Under the pieces are notes generated by a model that searched no databases, was not told the origin of the DNA, and saw only the letters and a program-made list of their open reading frames with translations. Shown piece after piece: positions 25,583-35,200 of a DNA stretch of 64,000 nucleotides (its first letter is position 1; each line of letters opens with the position of its first letter). Origin of the DNA: Mangrovimicrobium sp048323675 (lineage in GTDB: Bacteria; Pseudomonadota; Gammaproteobacteria; Pseudomonadales; Halieaceae); assembly GCF_048323675.1 (NCBI RefSeq), contig NZ_JBLWFK010000004.1, positions 1 to 64,000 of the forward strand, in the 5' to 3' direction. The translations under genes were made by a program, and so were the position numbers.

Positions 25583-26467
25583 ATGCGCATCCTGTTATTC
25601 CTTGCCACCAACCTCGCGGTACTGGTACTCGCGGGCCTGGTGTTCAACCTGCTCGGCCTGGAGGGCATCCTCGCCGCCAACGGCGTGGACCTCAATCTCT
25701 CCTCCCTGCTGGTGTTCTGCGCCCTGTTTGGCTTCGGCGGCGCCTTTGTCTCGCTGTTCCTGTCGAAATGGATAGCCAAGCGCGGCACCGGCGCCTACGT
25801 AATCGAACAACCGCGCAACCGTACTGAACAGTGGCTGCTGCAGACCGTGGAGTCACTCTCTCGGGAGGCGGGCATCGGCATGCCGGAGGTGGCCATTTTC
25901 CCCTCCCAGGCCTCCAACGCCTTCGCCACGGGCTGGAATCGCAATGCCGCGCTGGTCGCCATCAGCGCGGGTATGCTCGAACGCTTCAGCGAAGATGAAA
26001 TCCGCGCTGTCCTTGGCCACGAGATCGGCCACGTGGCGAATGGCGACATGGTGACCCTCACCCTGATCCAGGGCGTGGTGAACACCTTTGTCATGTTCCT
26101 CGCCCGCATCATCGGCCACACCGTGGACCGCGTGGTGTTCAAGACCGAGCGCGGTTACGGCATCGGCTATTACGTCGTCACCATCGTCGCCGAGCTGGTC
26201 CTCGGCTTCCTAGCCAGCATGCTGGTCTGCTGGTTCAGCCGGCGCAGGGAGTTTCGCGCCGACGAGGCCGGTGCTCGCCTCACCCGCCCCCAGCATATGA
26301 TCGCCGCCCTCGACCGGCTGCGCCAGGAGCAGGCACTGCCCCAGGATCTGCCCGGCGAGCTGACTGCCTTTGGTATCAGCGAGCAGCTCAAGCAGGGGCT
26401 GTCCGCGCTGCTGCGCACCCACCCGCCGCTGGATGTCCGCATCCGCGCCCTGCAGCAGCTGGCCTGA
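25583..26467 (+). CDS. htpX: membrane zinc metalloprotease HtpX
   Basis: The protein has 294 residues, close to the E. coli length. There are two N-terminal membrane helices (~4-24, ~40-60). The M48 zinc motif is HEIGH at His146-His150 with a downstream EFRADEAGARL supplying the third ligand. A second membrane pair lies at ~155-210 (NTFVMFLARIIG, VVTIVAELVLGFLASMLV). It degrades misfolded inner-membrane proteins. It is 10 bases upstream of an HtrA-like protease gene, consistent with an envelope stress operon. Confidence 0.97.
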   Translation: MRILLFLATNLAVLVLAGLVFNLLGLEGILAANGVDLNLSSLLVFCALFGFGGAFVSLFLSKWIAKRGTGAYVIEQPRNRTEQWLLQTVESLSREAGIGMPEVAIFPSQASNAFATGWNRNAALVAISAGMLERFSEDEIRAVLGHEIGHVANGDMVTLTLIQGVVNTFVMFLARIIGHTVDRVVFKTERGYGIGYYVVTIVAELVLGFLASMLVCWFSRRREFRADEAGARLTRPQHMIAALDRLRQEQALPQDLPGELTAFGISEQLKQGLSALLRTHPPLDVRIRALQQLA

Positions 26468-26477
26468 GTAACGCGCA

Positions 26478-27554
26478 ATGGGTGAGCGTTCACTACAACG
26501 CCGACTTCGTTGCTCCCTGCTGCTGGTTCTGCTGGGAGCACTTTTGCTGCCGCCGGCGGCAGGGGCGGTGGACTACCTGAGTTTCGCCACCGAGGACGAG
26601 GCCAACTCCACCGAGATCTTCAGCCGCGCCAGCCCTTCAGTGGTGTATGTCACCAACACGGCTCTGCGCCGGGTTCCGTTTACCCTCAACGTGCAGGAAA
26701 TCCCCCGGGGCGCCGGCAGCGGTTTTATCTGGGATGACAGCGGCCTGGTGGTCACCAACTACCACGTGATCGCCGGCGCCGACCGGCTGATCGTTACCCT
26801 GGCGGACCGCAGCGACCACGATGCCCAGGTCATCGGTGTGGCGCCGGAAAAGGATCTCGCCGTCCTGAAGCTGCAGGACCCGCCGGAAGACCTGCAGCGC
26901 CTGCCGCTGGGGGATTCCTCGGAGCTGTCGGTCGGGCGCAAGGTGCTGGCCATCGGCAATCCCTTTGGCCTCGACACCACGCTGACCACCGGGGTCGTCA
27001 GCGCACTGGGACGGGAAATTCGCGCCCCCGGCGGGCGCACCATTCGCGGGGTCATCCAGACCGACGCCGCCATCAACCCCGGCAATTCGGGCGGCCCGCT
27101 ACTCAATTCCCTCGGCCAGCTGGTCGGGGTCAACACAGCCATCTACAGTCCCTCCGGCGCCAGCGCCGGCATCGGCTTCGCCATCCCGGTGAACACGGTA
27201 CAGGACGTGGTGCCCCAGCTGATTGCCTACGGCAAGGTGCTGCACCCGATCATCGGCGTGGAACTGGCGAGCGACAACTGGATCAAGCGCAACCGCATCG
27301 ACGGCGTGCCCATCGTTCACGTCTATCCCGGCCTGCCCGCCGCGAATGCCGGCATGCAGGGCGCGCGCCAGGTATCGGCGCGCAAAATCGAACTCGGCGA
27401 CGTCATTACCCACGTCGCCGGAGAGCGGGTTCACGATAGCGACGACTACTACTCCGCCCTGGAGCAGTTCAACCCGGGCGATACGGTGACCATAAAAACC
27501 CTGCGCGGGGATGAGGAAATCAGCTTCAAGGTGCGCCTGGTAGAATCGCAATAA
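26478..27554 (+). CDS. periplasmic HtrA/Deg-type serine protease with one PDZ domain
   Basis: The protein has 358 residues. The signal peptide covers residues ~1-30 (LLLVLLGALLLPPAAGA), then a trypsin-like domain with the triad His96 (TNYHVIAG), Asp126 (EKDLAVLKL) and Ser204 (NPGNSGGPLL). One C-terminal PDZ domain starts near residue 255. A single PDZ matches DegS in layout, but the cleavable-looking signal and the lack of a sigma-E system nearby leave its exact role open. It is the last gene of the quality-control run and converges on the EAL gene. Confidence 0.92.
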   Translation: MGERSLQRRLRCSLLLVLLGALLLPPAAGAVDYLSFATEDEANSTEIFSRASPSVVYVTNTALRRVPFTLNVQEIPRGAGSGFIWDDSGLVVTNYHVIAGADRLIVTLADRSDHDAQVIGVAPEKDLAVLKLQDPPEDLQRLPLGDSSELSVGRKVLAIGNPFGLDTTLTTGVVSALGREIRAPGGRTIRGVIQTDAAINPGNSGGPLLNSLGQLVGVNTAIYSPSGASAGIGFAIPVNTVQDVVPQLIAYGKVLHPIIGVELASDNWIKRNRIDGVPIVHVYPGLPAANAGMQGARQVSARKIELGDVITHVAGERVHDSDDYYSALEQFNPGDTVTIKTLRGDEEISFKVRLVESQ

Positions 27555-27582
27555 GCGCCACGGTCGACGCTGGACGCGGCCC

Positions 27583-29919
27583 TCAGAACGAAGCCCCGGC
27601 GGACCCCACCGCAACCTCCTCGGCATCGAGTTTCTGCACGAAATCCGCGTAATGCCAGGGAGTCAGCAGGGCTTCCAGCTCTTCCGCGGGCACCGGCTTG
27701 CTGAACAGGTAGCCCTGGATGACATGTGCGCCGTTGCGGGTCAGGAAGAGGAACTGTTCGCGATCCTCCACCCCTTCCGCAACCGGCTTGAGTCCCAGGC
27801 TGCGCGCCAGGGCAATGATCCCCTTGACCAGGCTGGCGCCCTGGGGGCTGGCGACCGCATCGACAATAAAATTGCGGTCGATCTTCAGTTCGTCGAGGGG
27901 GAACTGGCTGAGGTAGCTCAGCGATGAATAGCCGGTACCAAAATCATCGATTGCGAGGCCGATCCCCATATCGCGCAACTCCCTGAGCGCCGCGATGGAG
28001 GTTGTCACGTCACTCATCAGCACGCCCTCGGTCACCTCCAGTTGCAGGGCTCCGGGGTTGATACCGGTTTCCTCCAGCACCTCCCGGATCATCTGCTGGA
28101 AATCCGGGGTGAACTGCAGGGCGGACACATTGACGGAAACCCGCGGCAACTTGATACCGCGGTCGGCGAAGGCCTTTACCTGGTGGCAGGCCCTGCGCAC
28201 GACCATCTCGCCGATGTCGGTAATCAGCCCCATCTCCTCCGCCACCGGTATGAACATCTCCGGGGAAATCACCCCCAGGGTCTCGTCGGACCAGCGCACC
28301 AGCGCCTCCACACCGACCACCGAGCCGCTGTTGGTATCCACCTGCGGCTGGTAGTGCAGTTCCATGGCACCGCGCTCCACCGCCTTGCGCAACTCGTTTT
28401 CGAGGGTCAGGCGCTCGATACCGGTGTTCTCCATGGACTTGTCGTAGACCATGTAGTGATTGCGCCCGCGCCGCTTCGCCCGGTACATCGCGGTATCCGC
28501 GCAGCGCAGCAGGCCCTCGACGTCCTCGGCGTGCAGGGGCGCAACGGCGACGCCAACGCTACAGGTCACCACCAGTTCGTGGTTGTTGATCAGCAGCGGC
28601 CGCGAGAGCTCTTCCATCAGGCGCTCCGCCACCAACTTGGCCGACTCCAGGTCATCCACCTGGTTGAGCACGACGGTGAACTCGTCGCCGCCAATCCTCG
28701 AGACATCGATCTGCGCAGCCGGATCGACGTTATGGGCAACGATATCGCTGCTGCGGACGCAGCCGGTGAGCCGTTCGCCCACTTCGCGCAACAGCAGGTC
28801 GCCGGCGCTGTGCCCCAGCGAATCATTGATCCGCTTGAAATTGTCGAGGTCGAGGAACAACACCGCCAGCGACTGGTTGTTGCGCTGCATCAGCTTGAGC
28901 AACAGACCCAGCTGCTCGGTGAACAGGCGCCGGTTGGGCAGCGCGGTGAGGCCGTCGTAATAGGCGAGGTGATGCAGCCGGTTGCGGGCCCGGGTCACCT
29001 GCTGGACCGCGCGATTGAGTTCTTCATTGCGCTTGGACAACTGCGCATTGCGCTCCTCGACCTTCATGCTGAGCAGGTGATGGTCCGCGTCCATACGCTG
29101 CTTATAAGCACTCACACCGGTAATCACCCCGTTGAATATCTTGGCGATTTCCTGCACCTCGTCGCCGCCGCTGACCTTGACCGGTTCCTGCAGGCCACCG
29201 GACGCGATCCCGTCGGCAACCTCGGCCAGCAACGCTATCGGCGCGGTGATACGCCGGGTCAGCCACAGGCTCAGGCCCAGGGCTACGACAGCCACGCCCA
29301 GGCAGGCGAGGAACACCGCCAGCAGGCCCGGGAGGATTTCCAGTAACAGGGCGTGCTGGTTTACCGCGATCTGGATATAGCCGGTAACAAAACTGCTGTG
29401 ATCGACGGCGCCGGACCGCGGCAGGAAGTCGCCGGCCTGCACCCCCCGGCTGACCGGGTTAACCGGCGAGGTCACCGGCAGTATGATCTGGATAAACCGG
29501 TCGCGACCGGCGATTGCGGAAAGCAGGCCGCTGCCGGTTTCCATCCCGTTGCGGTCCACGTTGACGATGCTGCGCTCGGTATCCGCGCTCTGTCCGCGCA
29601 GGCTGGAAAATGGCAGCAGACCGCCCGCCGCGGATTGCGGACGTACCAGCAGGCGATTGCGCTGGCTGTCGAAGAGCACGGAATAGCTGACAGCGGCCGC
29701 CGCATTCAGCCTGTCGAGCGTCGCGGCCAGCCCCTCGCGATCCTCGAACTGCAGGTACATGGGCAGTTCGCGGCTCTGCCGGACCTGGAAGACGAGTTGG
29801 TCGATCAGGCTGTCCCGGGCGACCCGGTAATCCCGAATGCCGGCCATGCCGCTGAGCAGCATGCTCATGCCGACAACCAGAACCACCACCAGTGTGTTTA
29901 TCTTTCCTGCAATTGTCAT
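27583..29919 (-). CDS. membrane GGDEF-EAL c-di-GMP enzyme with HAMP domain
   Basis: The protein has 778 residues. Order: membrane helix ~8-28, periplasmic sensor ~30-190, second helix ~195-215, HAMP ~215-270, short coiled coil, GGDEF ~330-490 with an intact RIGGDEF, EAL ~510-755 with EALVRW, NVSALQF, LEVTEGVL, DDFGTGYSSL and EGVED. All EAL metal residues appear present, so phosphodiesterase activity is likely. An insert of about a dozen residues separates the RSSD inhibitory-site-like motif from GGDEF, so cyclase activity is less certain. It may adjust c-di-GMP for pili or secretion. Confidence 0.93.
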   Translation of the reverse strand: MTIAGKINTLVVVLVVGMSMLLSGMAGIRDYRVARDSLIDQLVFQVRQSRELPMYLQFEDREGLAATLDRLNAAAAVSYSVLFDSQRNRLLVRPQSAAGGLLPFSSLRGQSADTERSIVNVDRNGMETGSGLLSAIAGRDRFIQIILPVTSPVNPVSRGVQAGDFLPRSGAVDHSSFVTGYIQIAVNQHALLLEILPGLLAVFLACLGVAVVALGLSLWLTRRITAPIALLAEVADGIASGGLQEPVKVSGGDEVQEIAKIFNGVITGVSAYKQRMDADHHLLSMKVEERNAQLSKRNEELNRAVQQVTRARNRLHHLAYYDGLTALPNRRLFTEQLGLLLKLMQRNNQSLAVLFLDLDNFKRINDSLGHSAGDLLLREVGERLTGCVRSSDIVAHNVDPAAQIDVSRIGGDEFTVVLNQVDDLESAKLVAERLMEELSRPLLINNHELVVTCSVGVAVAPLHAEDVEGLLRCADTAMYRAKRRGRNHYMVYDKSMENTGIERLTLENELRKAVERGAMELHYQPQVDTNSGSVVGVEALVRWSDETLGVISPEMFIPVAEEMGLITDIGEMVVRRACHQVKAFADRGIKLPRVSVNVSALQFTPDFQQMIREVLEETGINPGALQLEVTEGVLMSDVTTSIAALRELRDMGIGLAIDDFGTGYSSLSYLSQFPLDELKIDRNFIVDAVASPQGASLVKGIIALARSLGLKPVAEGVEDREQFLFLTRNGAHVIQGYLFSKPVPAEELEALLTPWHYADFVQKLDAEEVAVGSAGASF

Positions 29920-30016
29920 AGCTGGCGTCCGGCCTTTCTGCGTTCACGCTCCGTCAACTGGAATTCAATCACAGAATACCGTGCGCAGGTCACGAAATCT
30001 CCACAATTGTCTGGTT

Positions 30017-30028
30017 TTCACTAGTGAA
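30017..30028. promoter_or_regulatory. 12-bp palindrome in the divergent promoter region
   Basis: TTCACTAGTGAA is perfectly symmetric and lies about midway between the divergent GGDEF-EAL gene and the gene starting at 30091. An 8-bp stem GCTTGCTG (30035-30042) / CAGCAAGC (30054-30061) follows in the leader of the rightward gene. Either may be an operator or leader structure. No regulator can be assigned. Confidence 0.35.
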
Positions 30029-30090
30029 GACTCGGCTTGCTGTGCTTGAATTTCAGCAAGCAGAATTACAAACAGGCAGGGCACGCCAGG

Positions 30091-30615
30091 ATGTCCGAAT
30101 TTCAGATGACACACGTTGCACTGGTCGGTGCACGAATGGATGCGTTCACGGCGCTGGGTTACCACAGCCGCAGTGAACTGGCGTTGCGCCGTGCCCTGCC
30201 CAGGTACCCCGGCAAGCTTGCCGGCCTGAGTAAACCGGATCAACGCAAGTTATTGGCGAAAGACCTGCCTGTGTGGGTGCACAACGCGATCACCGACCCG
30301 GATTTCCCCGGGCGCGACCAACTGGTCATGCCGCTGCGGAGGTTTGAAGGTGAGTTGCGCGACAGTCGCGATAATGAAGTGATTGCAGCGGTGCTCAACG
30401 CCGGTTTTCGCAACCGCCCACTGGACCCGTTGAACCTGCCGGACAATATGCCACTGCGCCAGCGCTGCAGCATGTTGATGCATGTGGGACCCTGGCAGGA
30501 AGCCTATCGGCAACTGGAAGCGAAGCTGGTGGAAACCCTGCAGCAACGCCTGGATGAACTGGATCACTGGCTGGCGACTGCAGAGCCCGAGATAGACCCT
30601 GCTATCGCCGTCTGA
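30091..30615 (+). CDS. hypothetical protein
   Basis: The protein has 174 residues from ATG 30091 (CCAGG just upstream); the open frame reaches 30037 but without a better site. It is mostly helical with many Leu/Arg and no membrane segment or signal. Features are DPDFPGRDQLVMPLRRFEG and a C-terminal helix EAKLVETLQQRLDELDHWL. I do not recognise the family. It is divergent from the GGDEF-EAL gene and convergent with the next small gene. Confidence 0.6.
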   Translation: MSEFQMTHVALVGARMDAFTALGYHSRSELALRRALPRYPGKLAGLSKPDQRKLLAKDLPVWVHNAITDPDFPGRDQLVMPLRRFEGELRDSRDNEVIAAVLNAGFRNRPLDPLNLPDNMPLRQRCSMLMHVGPWQEAYRQLEAKLVETLQQRLDELDHWLATAEPEIDPAIAV

Positions 30616-30642
30616 ATAGCGCCAGGAAAATACGCAACGGAC

Positions 30643-30975
30643 TCAGTCCGCCGGACGGCGCTCGGCGCACTGGCCGCCGCTGACCATGCGCACGGTGCGC
30701 TGGCAGGTGTCCAGCCAGGGCAGCACCGTATCGGTTCTCAGGGCCCGCACAAAGCCACCCTCGCTGCGACAGGCAATGCTGGTCTTGTTGGGAGTCCAGT
30801 CACCCTCTTTCGGGCGCGGCTTGCGCTTGCTGTAGTACCAGATTCCCCGACGATCCTGCATCACGTAATTCGCTTCCGCGGGCAGGTAGATTTTTTTGCC
30901 CTCGATCACCGCGAATACTTCGATATCCCCACCGGGGTTTTCCCCGACAACCGCAGTTGGCGTAATCGTTAACAT
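30643..30975 (-). CDS. hypothetical protein
   Basis: The protein has 110 residues. It begins with strand-like segments (MLTITPTAVVGENPGGDIEVFAVIEGKKIYLP split by Gly turns), then YVMQDRRGIWYYSKRKPRP. There is no signal peptide. The two C-terminal cysteines might pair. I do not recognise the family. It is transcribed out of the AT-rich island to its right. Confidence 0.5.
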   Translation of the reverse strand: MLTITPTAVVGENPGGDIEVFAVIEGKKIYLPAEANYVMQDRRGIWYYSKRKPRPKEGDWTPNKTSIACRSEGGFVRALRTDTVLPWLDTCQRTVRMVSGGQCAERRPAD

Positions 30976-31388
30976 GACTGACTCCCCATATCCATTTTTC
31001 TGATCTTGTCGGCAGCAGCGGGTAATCCCTTATCCCTTCTTATCGCGCCCACTTCTCCGTCCCCTGGCCACTAATATCTGGCACTGGATTAGTTATATGC
31101 CGAGAAAGCCAATGCAGCAATGCCAAAAACGCCAAAATTTTGGTCGTTTTCACAAATATGGCAAATTTTGGTCAAATTTTTTCATTGAGGTCAGCACGCA
31201 AACTGGAATTTGGTTCACAGTTTGCCAATTTTTTGCATCCATTTTAAAAGGTTGGACAAAACCCGCGACAGAACTGTGCTGGGCTGCACACAAAACGGCC
31301 AACCGCGCGCCCCGACTGCGGGTGTTCGCGGGTTACCCGGGACTGGAAAGGAGGGCGTTTGGGGCCCCGGTTACCACACCGGGGCAGC
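30976..31388. other. AT-rich intergenic island, no convincing gene
   Basis: About 31085-31262 is strikingly AT-rich against a GC-rich background. It contains the palindrome CCAAAATTTTGG (31132-31143) and a direct repeat AAATTTTGGTC at 31135-31145 and 31163-31173, with a weaker third copy near 31206. It lies upstream of the 110-residue gene and downstream of the pil-chp operon. Open frames across it look random. It may be a promoter bound by a nucleoid protein or a remnant of acquired DNA. Confidence 0.6.
31364..31385 (-). terminator. hairpin just after the last pil-chp operon gene
   Basis: GCCCCGGT (31364-31371) pairs with ACCGGGGC (31378-31385) around a six-base loop, three bases past the stop of the last gene. 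There is no T-run on the minus strand, so it may need Rho or act as a 3' stabiliser. Confidence 0.4.
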
Positions 31389-31784
31389 CTAATTGCGGAC
31401 GAGGTGAATGTGTGGCGGGGTATCCGGGTCAATTTCCAGCGGAACCAGCTCATCCGGCTTGCCCTGGGCGAGCAGTTCCGCGGCGTCCTCGACGGAAGTC
31501 ATCAACATATGCAGCGAGATGGCGGCCCGGGACTGCGGGGTCGCAACGAGGTCATCCAGTGACAGGAGGTCTTTTTCGGCAATGAAGCCCAGCACTAACG
31601 CATTGGTCAGGTAGTCGCGAATAATCTGGCAACTGACCTGGTCCTGCAGGAACAGTTGGTAGGCCTCGTCGCCGAATACCCGGGTCAGGGTTTCAATATC
31701 GCCCGGCGACAGGGGATTGGCGGGAACCGGCGCAACCGACCCGAAAGCCGCTTCAATACGCTGTACGATGGTGTCGAGTTGCAC
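31389..31784 (-). CDS. hypothetical protein at the end of the pil-chp operon
   Basis: The protein is 131 residues from the GTG at 31784, which has GGGGAG five bases upstream; the longer open frame upstream has improbable Cys/Arg-rich content. It is helical with no signal (IVQRIEAAFGSVAP, GDEAYQLFLQDQVSCQIIRD, SVEDAAELLAQGKPDELVPL). I do not recognise the family. Its position, 31 bases after a CheW-like gene, suggests a role in the same pathway. Confidence 0.6.
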   Translation of the reverse strand: MQLDTIVQRIEAAFGSVAPVPANPLSPGDIETLTRVFGDEAYQLFLQDQVSCQIIRDYLTNALVLGFIAEKDLLSLDDLVATPQSRAAISLHMLMTSVEDAAELLAQGKPDELVPLEIDPDTPPHIHLVRN

Positions 31785-31815
31785 GTGCACTCCCCGGTAG
31801 TGATTCAGTTCGCAG

Positions 31816-32262
31816 TCAGGCCGTAGCCCGTTCCGCAGTCCGGCAGGCAAAGGCCTGCAACGCCGGCAGGTCCGGCACCCCGTACAGCTCCCCGTCCAAC
31901 TCAAAGGTCGCGAGGGCAAACTCGCTGCCATTGTCGGTCTCGACACAATCCGCAAAATCGATCCGGCGGACGCCGAGCCCTTCCCCGCGCAGTGCAACAG
32001 CCCAGTAGTCGGGTGACCGTTCGCGCAATCCGAGAAAGACTGCAACCAGGCCGGTCTGGCTCTTGGGATCGCGCCACTCCGCAGCGCCGGCTGACGCGAG
32101 ATCCAGCACCGGCACCGACTGGCCGCGCCACTCGACCAGCGCCGGAACCCGGTTGTCCGCTGCCGGCACCGTCACCAGTTCTGCCAGGCAATTCTGTGGC
32201 ACTGCCCAGCGCATGCCAGTGGCGACCGGCAACAAGACACACATCCGTTCAGTGGCCGGCAT
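31816..32262 (-). CDS. CheW-like coupling protein, ChpC-type position
   Basis: The protein has 148 residues and is a single CheW fold: AVPQNCLAELVTVP near the start, then VEWRGQSVPVLDLAS, the typical strand-turn of CheW domains. It follows the ChpA C-terminal gene by 2 bases, so translation is probably coupled. In Pseudomonas the CheW-like ChpC sits in the equivalent place. It is expected to link receptor and kinase in pilus chemotaxis. Confidence 0.82.
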   Translation of the reverse strand: MPATERMCVLLPVATGMRWAVPQNCLAELVTVPAADNRVPALVEWRGQSVPVLDLASAGAAEWRDPKSQTGLVAVFLGLRERSPDYWAVALRGEGLGVRRIDFADCVETDNGSEFALATFELDGELYGVPDLPALQAFACRTAERATA

Positions 32263-32264
32263 GT

Positions 32265-35200
32265 CTATTCCTGTTGCTCCAGTTCCAGTCGGTGCCCCGT
32301 GAGGTCATTGATCTGGCCGATCAGCATACGGAAATTGAAGGGCTTGCCCATGTAGCCATTGCAGCCTGCTTCCTCCGCCAGGGTGCGGTGCTTGATCCCC
32401 GTACGCGAGGTAATCATGATCACCGGCAAGTCACTGAAGCGCGGCGACTTGCGAATTTCGCGCAGGGCCTGAATACCGTCTTTCACCGGCATTTCAACGT
32501 CCATCAGGACGATGTCCGGCAGCCGCTCAGTAGTATTCAGCCAGTCGATGGCGACGGCGCCGTTTTCGGCGGTTGCTGTCTCCAGCCCCACGGTTTCCAG
32601 CTGGCTGGTGGCGACCATGCGCTGGGTACGTGAGTCATCCACCACCAGCGCCAGCAATTTCTCCTCGCGTGGCTGGTCGATGGCGATCACCGTGCCCTGC
32701 CCTTCGGCGACACTGCCGACCAGCACATTGAGGTCGAGTGCCACTACCGCTTCACCGTCGGCGGTGGTGGCGGCGCCGGCGACACCGGGAACGGCGGCGA
32801 ACTGGGCGCCGAGGGTACGGATCACCAGTTCCAGCGCTTCTTCTACATCATCGACGGCAATCGCCATGCGCCGCTCCTCGCCGCCGGCAATCAGCACCGG
32901 GATGGTTCCCCGCCAGGCAGCCCGTTCCGGCAGGTTGCCGCACTTGCAGAGGGTGCCGAGGTAGGCGGGCTCACATTCCATGGCGGAAAGTCTCAGTGAC
33001 ACTCCCTGTTCCACGGCGTCAAAGAAGGCATCCACGGGCACCTCGTCGACTGCGATCAGGCCACCCAGGGGAATCGCGAAGTAGCTCTCCCCGGCCTTGA
33101 CCAGCAACGCGCCATTAACCGCAACGTTGGTGGGTACCTTCAGGTGGAATGAGGTGCCCTTGCCAACTTCCGAGCTAATACGGATTTCACCGCCCATTTT
33201 CTGCAATTCGCTGGCGACGATATCCATGCCCACGCCACGGCCGGAAATCTGGCTGACCTCCGAGGCGGTGGAAAAGCCCTTGTGGAAAATCAGGTTCAGC
33301 GCCTCTTCGTCGGAAAGTGCATCGAGGTCACCTTCGACGCCCTTGCGACGCGCAGTTTCGCGGATTCGGGCCGGATCCATACCGCGCCCGTCGTCGGAGA
33401 TCACGATGATCGAATCACCCCCGGATTTGCGCAGGTCCAGGGTAATCTGGCCAACGCTGGTCTTGCCGGCGGCCTGGCGTGTCGCCGCATCCTCTAGACC
33501 GTGGTCAAGGGCATTGCGCACCATGTGCTCGAGGATGGTCTGGCAGCGGGCGTAATCATCGCGGTCGAGGGTGCCCACTTCGTTGAGCACGCGGAAAGCC
33601 ACTTCCTTGCCGAGGTCCGCGCTGACGGTGCGGACCAGGCGCCGCAGTCCCGGGGTCAGGCGCGACACTGGCACCACCCGCGCGGCGCGAATCGACGAAC
33701 CGATCGACGAAATCACCGTGGCCTGCTGCTTGAGCAGCGCTTCAGACTGGCTGTTGTGCTTGCTGACCAGTTCGATCAGGTCGGCCAGGTCCTCAACCCC
33801 CTCGCGCAGGATATTCGCCGCCTCCTGGATTTCCGAATAGCGGTCCATTTCCAGGGCGTCGAGGTTCTCCGCCGACTGGCTGCCGCTGGAGGAAACATTG
33901 AACATCGCCCCGCTGGCAATATCGGCGATATGCGCGCGTACCGAGGTCAGGCGGGCCTGCAGCTCGGCGGTGGATCGCTTCGTCCGGCTGGCGCTCTGTG
34001 TGGTACGCACGCCGAGCTGTTGCGCCTGGTTGGTCAGGTTGAGCAGCAGGTCGAGCTTTTCCGAGGTAATTCGCACCGACTGCTGGGCGGCCAGCGCCCG
34101 CGCGCCCTCGTCGGCGAGCCGTTTGTCCTCTTCCCTGCGCCGCGCCTCCTCGGCACTTGGCGTCGGCAGCACGAACGCGGGCTCCGCCGGGAACCGATCC
34201 ATGGGCTCTGCGGAGACCTCGGGGTCGCTTGCAGCGTTGGCGCTTTCCAGTTCTGGCGCGCTGTCCCCGGTGTGCGACCCTGGCGGAGCACCGGGCAGTT
34301 CATGCTCCACGTCTCGACGCTGTTCCTGCACAAAATCGATGCCGCGAATCGCGGCGTCGAGCCAGGCACCGACAATCCGGAAATACTCAGCGGAGGCCCC
34401 CTCCTCCGGACCCGGCAACTCCTCCAGCAGGGTCTCAAAGTTGTGGATCAGGGTGCCGTAAAAATGCAGGCCGACGCCCTTGGCGATACCCTTGACTGTG
34501 TGCAGAACGCGACCGACTTCCCGCTGGTGTTCCGCATTGGCCGGGTCGGACTCCCAGGCACTGATCGCATTCTCGAGTTTCTCCAGTTCGGTGGAGCCTT
34601 CCTCGATGAATGCGTCGAGAAATTCGGTAAAAATTTCACCGCCGCTGGGACTGCTGCAGGAAAAGCTGATGTCTGCGGGAATGCACCACGACCAATCCTC
34701 AGCCGACGCCGGCTCCCGGTTTTCAGCCACGGCGGGTTCAATCTCGTCGATCGAGAAAGCGTCCCCAGCGCCGATCCCCGGCAGCTCCTCGAACACGGGG
34801 GCGAAGGGGTCGGGATTGCCAAGCCCGTCGAAAATCGCATCGATTTCCTCGCTCCCCAGCTCCCACTCGGGTTCTCCGCTGGCATCCGCGAAGGCTCCCT
34901 CCAGCAAACTGTCGTTATCCAGCAGATCTTCCTCGAAGACCCGCGATTCGACCAGCCGCAGGCCACCCGGCACGGGCCGTGCCGCTTCCGCTGCCTGCCC
35001 CCCGTCTGTGACCAGGGCGTCCGTGAGCCCGTGCAGCGACTCCGCCATTTCCACTTCATCCTGCGCGCCCTCGGTCGGCAGGTCTTCGTGGAAAATTCGG
35101 TTGCACAGCCCACCGGACTGCTGGTCGCTCAAACGCAGGTAAATCGCCTCGACCTGTTGGGCATCGAGGTCCAACAATGCTTCCGGCATGACCGAGCAGA

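Noticed and set aside
31097..31585. Open frame crossing the AT-rich island
   Set aside because: It has no ribosome site, a composition change in mid-frame and overlap with the antisense of a better gene; the product has no plausible fold.
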